Positions 1-5,403 of a DNA stretch of 6,103 nucleotides are shown here, in pieces. The notes beneath the pieces are model-generated. The model was not told where the DNA came from. It did no database searches and saw nothing but the letters and a program-made list of their open reading frames with translations. Made by a program: the position numbers and the translations under genes. The stretch is from Nanobdellota archaeon (GTDB lineage Archaea > Nanobdellota > Nanobdellia > Woesearchaeales > JAHJBD01). Positions within the stretch are counted from its first letter, which is position 1. Every line of letters starts with the position of its first letter. The stretch spans positions 1 through 6,103 of the forward strand of contig JAHJBD010000144.1 of assembly GCA_018813725.1 (NCBI GenBank), written 5' to 3'.

Positions 1-1998
1 AAACAAGATTCTGGGACAAAAGAGATGCAAGATATTTCTGCTGCGATCCGTGAGGGTGCAAATGCATACCTTAAGAGGCAGTATGGCGTGATCTCCATAT
101 ATTTTGGGATCGTGTTCATCATATTGATGGTGCTTGCATATTATAATTATGTGGTAATGTTTGTACCGTTTGCGTTCCTTACAGGCGGATTTTTTTCTGC
201 CTTAAGCGGATTTATAGGCATGAAGATCGCTACCTATGCAAATTCAAGGACAACCTGTGCTGCAAAAAAGTCTCTGAATGACGGGCTAAAGATAGCTTTT
301 AGTTCAGGAACAATCATGGGATTAAGTGTTGTCGGTCTTGCTTTGCTTGACCTTGCTATATGGTATATGATACTTAACGGGTATTATGCAGCTTTTCCTG
401 TTGGTGAAAGGATAGAATTCATCACCCAGGCAATGTTAACATTTGGTATGGGTGCTTCTTCAGTTGCTCTATTTGCAAGGCTTGGAGGAGGAATATTTAC
501 AAAGGCAGCTGATGTTGGGGCTGACCTTGTTGGTAAGGTTGAGAAAGGAATACCAGAAGATGATCCAAGAAATCCTGCAGTCATCGCTGATAATGTAGGT
601 GATAATGTAGGTGACATCGCAGGAATGGGTGCTGACCTTTATGAGAGTTATGTAGGTTCAATAATAGCTACAATGGCTCTCGCTGTTGCAGCTGGTTTTG
701 GTCTTAACGGTGTCATCGTACCTTTGGCAATCGCATCAGTAGGTGTATTGGCATCAATAATCGGTACTTTTTTTGTCAAGGCTAAGGGTCAAGCAACACA
801 AAAAGTGCTCTTGAAGGCTATAAGAAAAGGTATATGGATATCTTCACTGATCGTTGTTGTGATAAGCTATTTCATAATAAAGATAACAATTGACAATGTG
901 GGAGTTTATTATTCAATGATTATAGGACTTTTTGCAGGACTGATAATCGGTTATTCAACTGAATTATATACCTCGAGCAGCTATAAGTCAACTAAGCAGG
1001 TGGCTAAATCTGCTCATACAGGTCCTGCTACAGTTGTTATCGAAGGTATCGCGGTGGGCATGAAAAGTACACTTATTCCGATAGTCACAGTGGCTGCTGC
1101 TATATTGTTAAGTTATATGTTTTCTGGTGGTGCGCAGAATTTCAATGCTGGCATATATGGTGTTGGTATCGCTGCTGTTGGAATGCTTAGCACGTTAGGT
1201 ATCACATTAGCAACAGATGCTTATGGTCCTGTAGCTGACAACGCTGGTGGTATTGCTGAGATGACAAATCAAGAGGCTAAGGTAAGGAAAAGGACAGATG
1301 CATTGGACACTTTAGGCAATACTACTGCTGCGACTGGCAAAGGTTTTGCTATTGGTTCTGCTGCTTTGACAGCTTTGGCATTGATAGTGGCTTACAAAGA
1401 CCATCTACATCTATTAGGTAAAGAGATGCTGCTTGATATTCTTGATCCAAGGGTAATGGCTGGTCTGTTCTTAGGCGCAATGCTCCCTTTCCTTTTCTGT
1501 TCTTTTACATTAAAGGCAGTTGGAAGAGCAGCTTATAGCATTGTTGAAGAGGTAAGGAGACAGTTTAAGAGCATAAAAGGCCTTATGGAGGGCACAGCTA
1601 AGCCAGATTATGCAAAATGCATAGTTATTTCAACAAAAGCTGCACAGAAAGAGATGGTGCTGCCTGCTATGATAGCGATCATTGCGCCACTCTTGGTCGG
1701 TATGCTTTTAGGAGTTGAAGCAGTAGGAGGGTTACTTATAGGTGCTTTGATAACTGGCTTTACACTTGCTGTGTTCATGGCTAACTCTGGAGGCAGCTGG
1801 GATAATGCTAAAAAGTATATTGAAGAAGGGCATTTTGGCGGTAAAGGGAGTATAGACCATAAAGCAGCTGTTGTTGGTGATACTGTGGGAGACCCATTCA
1901 AGGATACTTCAGGCCCATCGCTAAACATACTTATCAAGCTTATGAGTATGGTAAGTTTGGTCTTTGCAGCCTTTGTAATATCTCATTCGCTGCTTTAG
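1..1998 (+). CDS. hppA: Membrane-bound K+-dependent ion-translocating pyrophosphatase, 5'-partial
   Basis: This integral membrane enzyme hydrolyses cytoplasmic pyrophosphate and uses the energy to pump Na+ and/or H+ out of the cell. The frame is open through base 1: codons before the first ATG (base 25) encode the family-typical loop GTKEMQDISAAIREGANAYL, so that ATG is internal. About 30-45 residues (membrane helix 1) should lie outside the window; 665 codons are present. Numbering from codon 1, the PPi/Mg site is seen at 171-217: DVGADLVGKVEKG, then PEDDPRNPA, then DNVGDNVGD at 197-205. The third acidic site, GDTVGDPFKDTSGPS, is at 626-640. GNTTAATGKGF begins at 439; Ala443 and Gly446 occupy the positions that are Lys and Thr in K+-independent enzymes, so K+ dependence is predicted. 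Glu215 in ADLYESYVGS matches the gate glutamate position usual in Na+-pumping forms, so Na+ transport is likely but inferred. Many hydrophobic segments fit the family's 16-helix fold. The stop is TAG. Confidence 0.96.
   Translation, partial: KQDSGTKEMQDISAAIREGANAYLKRQYGVISIYFGIVFIILMVLAYYNYVVMFVPFAFLTGGFFSALSGFIGMKIATYANSRTTCAAKKSLNDGLKIAFSSGTIMGLSVVGLALLDLAIWYMILNGYYAAFPVGERIEFITQAMLTFGMGASSVALFARLGGGIFTKAADVGADLVGKVEKGIPEDDPRNPAVIADNVGDNVGDIAGMGADLYESYVGSIIATMALAVAAGFGLNGVIVPLAIASVGVLASIIGTFFVKAKGQATQKVLLKAIRKGIWISSLIVVVISYFIIKITIDNVGVYYSMIIGLFAGLIIGYSTELYTSSSYKSTKQVAKSAHTGPATVVIEGIAVGMKSTLIPIVTVAAAILLSYMFSGGAQNFNAGIYGVGIAAVGMLSTLGITLATDAYGPVADNAGGIAEMTNQEAKVRKRTDALDTLGNTTAATGKGFAIGSAALTALALIVAYKDHLHLLGKEMLLDILDPRVMAGLFLGAMLPFLFCSFTLKAVGRAAYSIVEEVRRQFKSIKGLMEGTAKPDYAKCIVISTKAAQKEMVLPAMIAIIAPLLVGMLLGVEAVGGLLIGALITGFTLAVFMANSGGSWDNAKKYIEEGHFGGKGSIDHKAAVVGDTVGDPFKDTSGPSLNILIKLMSMVSLVFAAFVISHSLL
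589..612 (+). repeat. Perfect 12-bp tandem duplication inside the pyrophosphatase active-site segment
   Basis: The unit GATAATGTAGGT occurs twice back to back without mismatch. It encodes the DNVG DNVG repeat that coordinates Mg-PPi. The amino acid repeat is conserved in the whole family. The identical codon choice in both copies is what is seen here. It is a coding repeat, not a mobile or regulatory element. Confidence 0.9.
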
Positions 1999-2004
1999 CT
2001 AAGC

Positions 2005-2012
2005 TTTTATAT
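2005..2012 (+). promoter_or_regulatory. TATA-like box for the small membrane protein gene
   Basis: TTTTATAT is preceded by TAAGC and lies seven bases after the pyrophosphatase stop codon. Its centre is about 26.5 nt upstream of the ATG at 2035, the distance expected between an archaeal TATA box and the transcription start. It therefore predicts a leaderless mRNA that begins at or next to that ATG. Confidence 0.6.
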
Positions 2013-2034
2013 TCTTTTTAATTTTTCTTTGTTT
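2011..2034 (+). terminator. U-rich tract, probable intrinsic terminator of the pyrophosphatase gene
   Basis: The segment contains runs of five, five and three Ts in close succession (TTTTT AA TTTTT C TTT G TTT) immediately downstream of the hppA stop. Oligo-T tracts without a stable hairpin are the usual intrinsic termination signal for archaeal RNA polymerase. The tract lies between the TATA-like box and the start codon of the next gene, so the same stretch would serve as terminator and promoter spacer. Confidence 0.5.
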
Positions 2035-2457
2035 ATGACATTTGATAGTCTAAATGCTAATCAGAAAGTAGAGGTCATAGCAGCTGGTGCTGGTGCAGGA
2101 TTAGTAGTTACACATATTGCTTCACACCTTACTAACCTTTCTGAAGCTTTGGATTATGACCAGCATTTCTTTTCATTAGATAATCCACTGATACAGATAC
2201 CTTATAGGCTAGTTAGCGCAGGAGTAAATTGGATCGGAGGAACTGCACATATTGTGTTTAACTCTGACAGCACTCTTGAATACTATTCTCGTATGAACCA
2301 GCATTTAACTGGTCTATGTGATTCAGTGCAGCCTACACTAGAACTGATGGTACGTGCGCCTGTGGCTACTGTAATAGGAGCTGCTGCCGGAGCTGGGGTT
2401 GGCTATCTTATGGCTAAGCATTATGCTGGTAACCCACTGGCAGGCCCTAATCCTTAG
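2035..2457 (+). CDS. Small hypothetical protein with two glycine/alanine-rich hydrophobic helices
   Basis: I do not recognise this 140-residue protein. Two hydrophobic segments rich in small residues are visible: VIAAGAGAGLVVTHIASHL at about 14-32, and VATVIGAAAGAGVGYLMAKH at 110-129. Both carry closely spaced glycines (GAGAG; GAAAGAGVG) of the glycine-zipper type that lets helices pack tightly in membranes. Between them lies a mostly polar or mixed segment of about 75 residues with aromatic residues (YDQHFF, IPYRLV, NWIGG, YYSRM) and one Cys. The tail is Pro/Gly-rich (NPLAGPNP). The most likely form is a two-pass membrane protein with a central extracytoplasmic or cytoplasmic domain; the topology cannot be decided. 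ATG 2035 was chosen over the in-frame TTG at 2029 because a TATA-like box sits 26-27 nt upstream of the ATG and no ribosome-binding site is seen. It lies 36 bp after hppA on the same strand, but nothing shows a functional link. Confidence 0.75.
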   Translation: MTFDSLNANQKVEVIAAGAGAGLVVTHIASHLTNLSEALDYDQHFFSLDNPLIQIPYRLVSAGVNWIGGTAHIVFNSDSTLEYYSRMNQHLTGLCDSVQPTLELMVRAPVATVIGAAAGAGVGYLMAKHYAGNPLAGPNP

Positions 2458-2491
2458 AAGCCAGCTGCCCTTCACTAGAACACAATAAAAC

Positions 2492-2499
2492 TTATATAT
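2492..2499 (+). promoter_or_regulatory. TATA box of pgk
   Basis: TTATATAT, preceded by the A-rich AATAAAAC (a plausible BRE), lies about 45 nt before the pgk ATG. Adding the usual 25-27 nt places transcription start near 2521-2523, giving a 5' leader of roughly 18-20 nt. This is the strongest TATA match in the window. Confidence 0.65.
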
Positions 2500-2529
2500 A
2501 GGTAATTTCTGCTCATATTATTATCTGTT

Positions 2530-2536
2530 GGGGTGG
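2530..2536 (+). promoter_or_regulatory. Shine-Dalgarno-like site of pgk
   Basis: GGGGTGG ends four bases before the pgk ATG and includes the GGTG core complementary to the archaeal 16S rRNA 3' end. It is the only convincingly placed ribosome-binding site seen before a start codon in this window. It agrees with the longer leader predicted from the pgk TATA box. Confidence 0.6.
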
Positions 2537-2540
2537 TAAT

Positions 2541-3755
2541 ATGAAAACTTTACGAGATATTGATGTTTCTGATAAAAAGGTTATTGTTAGAGTGGACTTT
2601 AATGTTCCTCTGGAAAAGGCCGAAGGTGGCTATAAGGTTGCAGATGACACAAGGATAGTCGCTGCCATGGAGACAATAAACTTTCTGAAAGATAAGGCTT
2701 CAAAGATCATCTTGATGTCTCATTTGGGAAAACCAAAAAAAGAGATAAAGAAAGGTAAGTCAGAGGAAGAAGTAAGGAAAAAGCTGACCATGAAGCATAT
2801 TTTACCTAAAGTGACTGAGATAATTGCTGAACCAGTAGGTTTTATGGAAACCCTAAAGGATGAGATGCCTACAGAAAGAATAGTGCTTCTTGAGAATCTT
2901 CGATTTGATAAGGGTGAAGAAAGCAAGGATGAAAATGAAAGGCAGGAGCTTGCTAAGCAACTTGCTGGGTTTGCTGATGTTTATGTCAATGATGCTTTTG
3001 GGACATGCCATAGAGCACATGCTTCAATAGTGGATGTGCCAAAATTGTTATCTGGAGCTGCAGGGTTTCTTCTTGAAAAAGAGATAAAGGCGCTCCAGCC
3101 GTTCATCAATCCTGGCAAGGGTTCTGTCGCAATACTTGGCGGTGCAAAGATCGAGGATAAGCTTAGCGCTATCAAGAGCCTGCTCTCAAAGTATGATAAA
3201 GTGCTGCTAGGCGGCGGTATGATCTTTACTTTTTTCAAGGCGCAGGGTTATGAGATAGGAAAGTCTTTGCTCAATAATGACATGGTTGGAGAAGCAAAAG
3301 AGCTCGCATCTAATGAGAATCTTGTTCTCCCTGTTGATATTGTAGTATCCAAGATAAAAAATCCAGATAAGAAATTGTCTGAGCTTGGCAAAGAGGATTA
3401 TAGTCCACCAAAAATGGTCAGTCCAGAAGGGATCGAGCCTATGTATACTGGCCTTGATATAGGTTCTGAGACTATTGACAATTATTCTGAGATAATCGCT
3501 GAAGCTAAAAAGATATTCTGGAACGGGCCCATGGGATTATTTGAGCTGCGTGACTTTTCATATGGCACAAAAGCTATCGGAGAAGCTATAGCAGACAATA
3601 AGGGTGCGGTAAAGATAGCTGGCGGCGGAGACTCGGTACTGGCAATCAACCAGGGCGGTTATGATATACCTGTATCGACTGGAGGAGGAGCATCAATTGA
3701 ACTTGTAGAGAAAGGGAATCTACCTGGGATCCAGGCTCTAGAGAACAATCCTTAG
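2541..3755 (+). CDS. pgk: Phosphoglycerate kinase, bacterial-type sequence
   Basis: This cytosolic enzyme interconverts 1,3-bisphosphoglycerate + ADP and 3-phosphoglycerate + ATP in glycolysis/gluconeogenesis. The 404-residue protein is full length and all family motifs are visible: VRVDFNVPL (16-24, substrate Asp19 and Asn21), HLGKP (61-65), ENLRF (118-122), NDAFGTCHRAHAS (150-162, substrate Arg158), GGAKIEDK (200-207, nucleotide-contacting Lys203), WNGPMG (327-332), GGGDS (361-365) and STGGGAS (ending at 385). The sequence NDAFGTxHRAHAS and the ending STGGGASxE…LPGIQAL are the bacterial/eukaryal wording; typical archaeal enzymes, as I recall them, have NDAFAxAHRSxPS and GGGAxLE. A transferred or bacterial-like origin is therefore inferred. 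The ATG start is supported by a Shine-Dalgarno-like GGGGTGG four bases upstream. The last 18 bp overlap the convergent coiled-coil gene. No missing catalytic residue was noticed. Confidence 0.97.
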   Translation: MKTLRDIDVSDKKVIVRVDFNVPLEKAEGGYKVADDTRIVAAMETINFLKDKASKIILMSHLGKPKKEIKKGKSEEEVRKKLTMKHILPKVTEIIAEPVGFMETLKDEMPTERIVLLENLRFDKGEESKDENERQELAKQLAGFADVYVNDAFGTCHRAHASIVDVPKLLSGAAGFLLEKEIKALQPFINPGKGSVAILGGAKIEDKLSAIKSLLSKYDKVLLGGGMIFTFFKAQGYEIGKSLLNNDMVGEAKELASNENLVLPVDIVVSKIKNPDKKLSELGKEDYSPPKMVSPEGIEPMYTGLDIGSETIDNYSEIIAEAKKIFWNGPMGLFELRDFSYGTKAIGEAIADNKGAVKIAGGGDSVLAINQGGYDIPVSTGGGASIELVEKGNLPGIQALENNP

Positions 3756-4988
3756 GTCTGTATTCACAAAATTTTTTATATTTTCTTCAAGGTTTTGCCT
3801 GATCTCTTCAATCTTGTTCTTGCTTACTTCTGAAGAAAGCTCTTTGATCTCGTTGTTCAGAGTTTCGATGTCTAGCTGCACTTTATCAATCTTAAGCATG
3901 AGCTCATTTAGTTTCTCCTCAACATCTGAGCTGGATAATTTTTCTTGGATCTCTTTATAAGTGGAGTATAATGTTTGATGCCTATTCTTAAAGTCAGTCA
4001 AATATTGCTTGTCAAGCTTGTTTATCTCTTCAAGGGTCCTTTCTCTTTTCTTATCTTTGAGGTCAATATTACCTTTGTATATGGCGGTCTTAAGCTTTTC
4101 CAGCATCGATAATATCTCAAGATTACTATCTCCTACTATTGCAGCAGCTGCATCTTTTTGATATTTCTCAATCAGGTCTTCATGCTCAAAGAGCTGTCTT
4201 GAGAATTTCTTAAGTGCGTGTTCAAGCACAGAGAAAGAATTTGAAAGTTGGCTGGAATGCTCTTGTATCTGCTTTTTTGTCTTATCCCGGAAGGCTTTTA
4301 GACCTTTGTATTCGTCGAACTCTTCAGAAGTTTTGAATTCATCGCATATGGTCTCAAGCTTTTGTCTCTTGTACATAAGCTGTTCCCTTTCATTTTTCTT
4401 GTTGATAAGTGAATTAGAGATGTCTTTTTGCATGTTAGTCTTGTTTTTCAGGGAAGCTATCATATCTTTTATCAGAGTGATCTTAAGGACATTGCTGTCT
4501 TCGAACTGCTTCTGGATCTCTTTTGTGATGTTATCCATATTCTTTACATTCAATGCTATATTCTTGGATTCGTGTGCAAAGAACTCCTGCAGGATATTGT
4601 ATGCTCTTGCAGTTGATTTGTTCATCTCTTCAAGCTGTGAATCAAATCCTTTGGCAAACTCTACCATAGAATCAAACTCATTTCCAACATGGAGCCTGTC
4701 AAGGAAATTACGCATGTATTTTACATATGCAAGCCTGTTGCCATGCATAAAATGCTTTGCGCGCATCGGAATATTTGGGTTTCGCAGCTCTGCTTCTTCG
4801 AGAACGGTTATATTGTTGTTTGCTTTCTCTATCTCTTCATACAGCCTTAGCTTGATATCTTTCATGCCAGCCTGCAGCTTTTCTTTTACACCTGTTGCAT
4901 TATTGTCAAGCCATTCATCCAGCTTATCCAGCGGTATCTCTAAAACCTGCTCTGGTTTCTTGAAAAGATTTTTGACAAATTCAAACAT
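3738..4988 (-). CDS. Long coiled-coil protein of unknown function
   Basis: I cannot assign a function to this 416-residue, highly charged, almost entirely helical protein. The N-terminus MFEFVKNLFKKPE is a short amphipathic stretch that could touch a membrane or a partner. It is followed by IPLDKLDEWLDN (18-29), with what appears to be the only Trp (26). Residues of roughly 68-145 (RNPNIPMRAKHFMHGNRLAY and onward) are less repetitive, richer in aromatics and His, and look like a packed helical domain. From about 150 to 275 and 320 to 410, K/E/L-rich heptad-like repeats predict long coiled coils, with a break near AAAAIVGDSN. No signal peptide, transmembrane helix, Walker motif or metal site is seen, so it is probably a cytosolic scaffold or tether. 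The ATG at 4988 is supported by a TATA-like box 26-27 nt upstream. It is divergent from rnp4 and convergent with pgk. The SMC-like appearance is composition only: no ATPase head is present. Confidence 0.88.
   Translation of the reverse strand: MFEFVKNLFKKPEQVLEIPLDKLDEWLDNNATGVKEKLQAGMKDIKLRLYEEIEKANNNITVLEEAELRNPNIPMRAKHFMHGNRLAYVKYMRNFLDRLHVGNEFDSMVEFAKGFDSQLEEMNKSTARAYNILQEFFAHESKNIALNVKNMDNITKEIQKQFEDSNVLKITLIKDMIASLKNKTNMQKDISNSLINKKNEREQLMYKRQKLETICDEFKTSEEFDEYKGLKAFRDKTKKQIQEHSSQLSNSFSVLEHALKKFSRQLFEHEDLIEKYQKDAAAAIVGDSNLEILSMLEKLKTAIYKGNIDLKDKKRERTLEEINKLDKQYLTDFKNRHQTLYSTYKEIQEKLSSSDVEEKLNELMLKIDKVQLDIETLNNEIKELSSEVSKNKIEEIRQNLEENIKNFVNTDLRIVL
3771..3787 (+). terminator. U-rich tract, probable terminator of pgk inside the convergent gene
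   Basis: The plus strand reads A, six Ts, ATA, four Ts, CTT, starting 16 bases after the pgk stop. This is a plausible archaeal oligo-T terminator for pgk. It lies within the 3' end of the minus-strand coiled-coil gene, where it is read as the codons for its EENIKNF segment. The composition alone could be explained by those Lys/Asn/Phe codons, so the regulatory role is inferred. Confidence 0.4.
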
Positions 4989-5010
4989 ATGACTGAATAA
5001 TGCTAGTGTC

Positions 5011-5018
5011 TTTAAATA
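5011..5018 (-). promoter_or_regulatory. TATA-like box for the coiled-coil gene
   Basis: Read on the minus strand this is TATTTAAA, preceded by the A-rich AAAAT. Its centre is 26.5 nt from the first base of the ATG at 4988, predicting a leaderless transcript. It lies about 37 bp from the oppositely oriented box that serves rnp4, so the 90-bp gap forms a compact divergent promoter pair. Confidence 0.6.
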
Positions 5019-5047
5019 ATTTTATCTATTGTAATATAGAAGTAAGC

Positions 5048-5055
5048 TTTTTATA
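5048..5055 (+). promoter_or_regulatory. TATA-like box for rnp4
   Basis: TTTTTATA is preceded by TAAGC, the same context as the box at 2005. Its centre is about 27.5 nt before the ATG at 5079 but only about 9 nt before the GTG at 5061. Transcription starting at the usual distance would leave out that GTG, so the box decides the start of rnp4. Confidence 0.6.
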
Positions 5056-5078
5056 CCCTTGTGAATGATCAGGTGAAT

Positions 5079-5372
5079 ATGAAACGTTCAAAATCAGATC
5101 TTAGGAAAAGTGCAAAGGAGCGGGTCAAGAAGATGTTCAAAGAGGCGGAACTGGCCCAGGACAAAGACACTGCTGATCTATTGGTCGAGAAAGCTAGAAG
5201 GACTGCTATGAAACACAAGCTTAAGATGCCTAGAGAGTATAAGCGCAGGTTCTGCAAGCATTGTTATTCTTATCTTATACCTGGGAAGAACTGCAGGGTA
5301 AGGACAAGAGAAGGTAAGGTAATCTATTGTTGCAAGGAATGCAAGAAGTACATGAGATTTCCTATTGATTAG
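5079..5372 (+). CDS. rnp4: Ribonuclease P protein component 4 (Rpp21/Rpr2 family)
   Basis: This is a protein subunit of archaeal RNase P, the ribonucleoprotein that removes the 5' leader of precursor tRNAs. In known archaea Rpp21 pairs with Rpp29 and binds the specificity domain of the RNA. The 97-residue product has the family layout: a basic helical N-terminal half (MKRSKSDLRKSAKERVKKMF, then ADLLVEKARRTAMKHKLKMP) and a C-terminal zinc ribbon. The zinc ligands are Cys59 and Cys62 (FCKHC) and Cys85 and Cys88 (CCKEC); basic residues between them (NCRVRTREGK) suit RNA contact. Extra Cys72 and Cys84 are unlikely to be ligands. It is slightly shorter than the usual roughly 110-120 residues. ATG 5079 is preferred over GTG 5061 because the TATA-like box predicts transcription start at about 5076-5079 and the GTG would add only six residues before the MKR start. 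The AGGTGA two bases before the ATG is too close to be a normal ribosome-binding site. Confidence 0.93.
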   Translation: MKRSKSDLRKSAKERVKKMFKEAELAQDKDTADLLVEKARRTAMKHKLKMPREYKRRFCKHCYSYLIPGKNCRVRTREGKVIYCCKECKKYMRFPID

Positions 5373-5373
5373 C

Positions 5374-5381
5374 TTTTTAAA
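5374..5381 (+). promoter_or_regulatory. TATA-like box for the GCS2-like gene
   Basis: TTTTTAAA is preceded by TTAGC, whose TAG is the rnp4 stop codon. Its centre is 26.5 nt upstream of the ATG at 5404, again predicting a leaderless mRNA. The box begins one base after the stop codon, so promoter and preceding gene abut directly. Confidence 0.58.
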
Positions 5382-5390
5382 AGCCACTGG

Positions 5391-5399
5391 TTTTTTCTT
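5391..5399 (+). terminator. Oligo-T tract, possible rnp4 terminator
   Basis: A run of six Ts followed by CTT lies 18 bases after the rnp4 stop and just before the next start codon. It could end the rnp4 transcript in the archaeal oligo-T manner. It is short and has no flanking hairpin, so readthrough into the next gene is equally possible. Confidence 0.35.
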
Positions 5400-5403
5400 G
5401 ATT

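Noticed and set aside
25..27. ATG as the true start of the pyrophosphatase
   Set aside because: The codons upstream to base 1 continue the conserved cytoplasmic loop (GTKEM), and membrane helix 1 would be missing; the gene is cut by the window edge.
384..617. A 77-codon minus-strand frame inside the pyrophosphatase
   Set aside because: It is antisense to the most conserved catalytic segment; its repetitive SPTLSPTL start is just the complement of the DNVGDNVGD codons.
2437..2469. Possible hairpin after the small membrane protein gene (CTGGC with GCCAG, GGCAG with CTGCC)
   Set aside because: The stems are only five base pairs with a loop of about 18 or more, mutually exclusive, partly inside the coding region and not followed by a T-run, so no terminator or RNA element is supported.
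2458..2540. Small RNA gene or riboswitch in the gap before pgk
   Set aside because: The 83-bp gap is explained by the TATA box, a short leader and the Shine-Dalgarno-like site; no box C/D, tRNA or aptamer-like pairing was seen.
3738..4988. SMC/Rad50-like ATPase
   Set aside because: The long coils resemble such proteins in composition, but no Walker A, Walker B or signature motif is present.
4306..4992. A 228-codon open frame on the plus strand opposite the coiled-coil gene
   Set aside because: Its Ser/Phe/Leu-rich, non-domain sequence is what the complement of Lys/Glu/Leu-rich coiled-coil codons gives. It has no promoter or ribosome-binding site, while the minus-strand gene has a well-placed TATA-like box.
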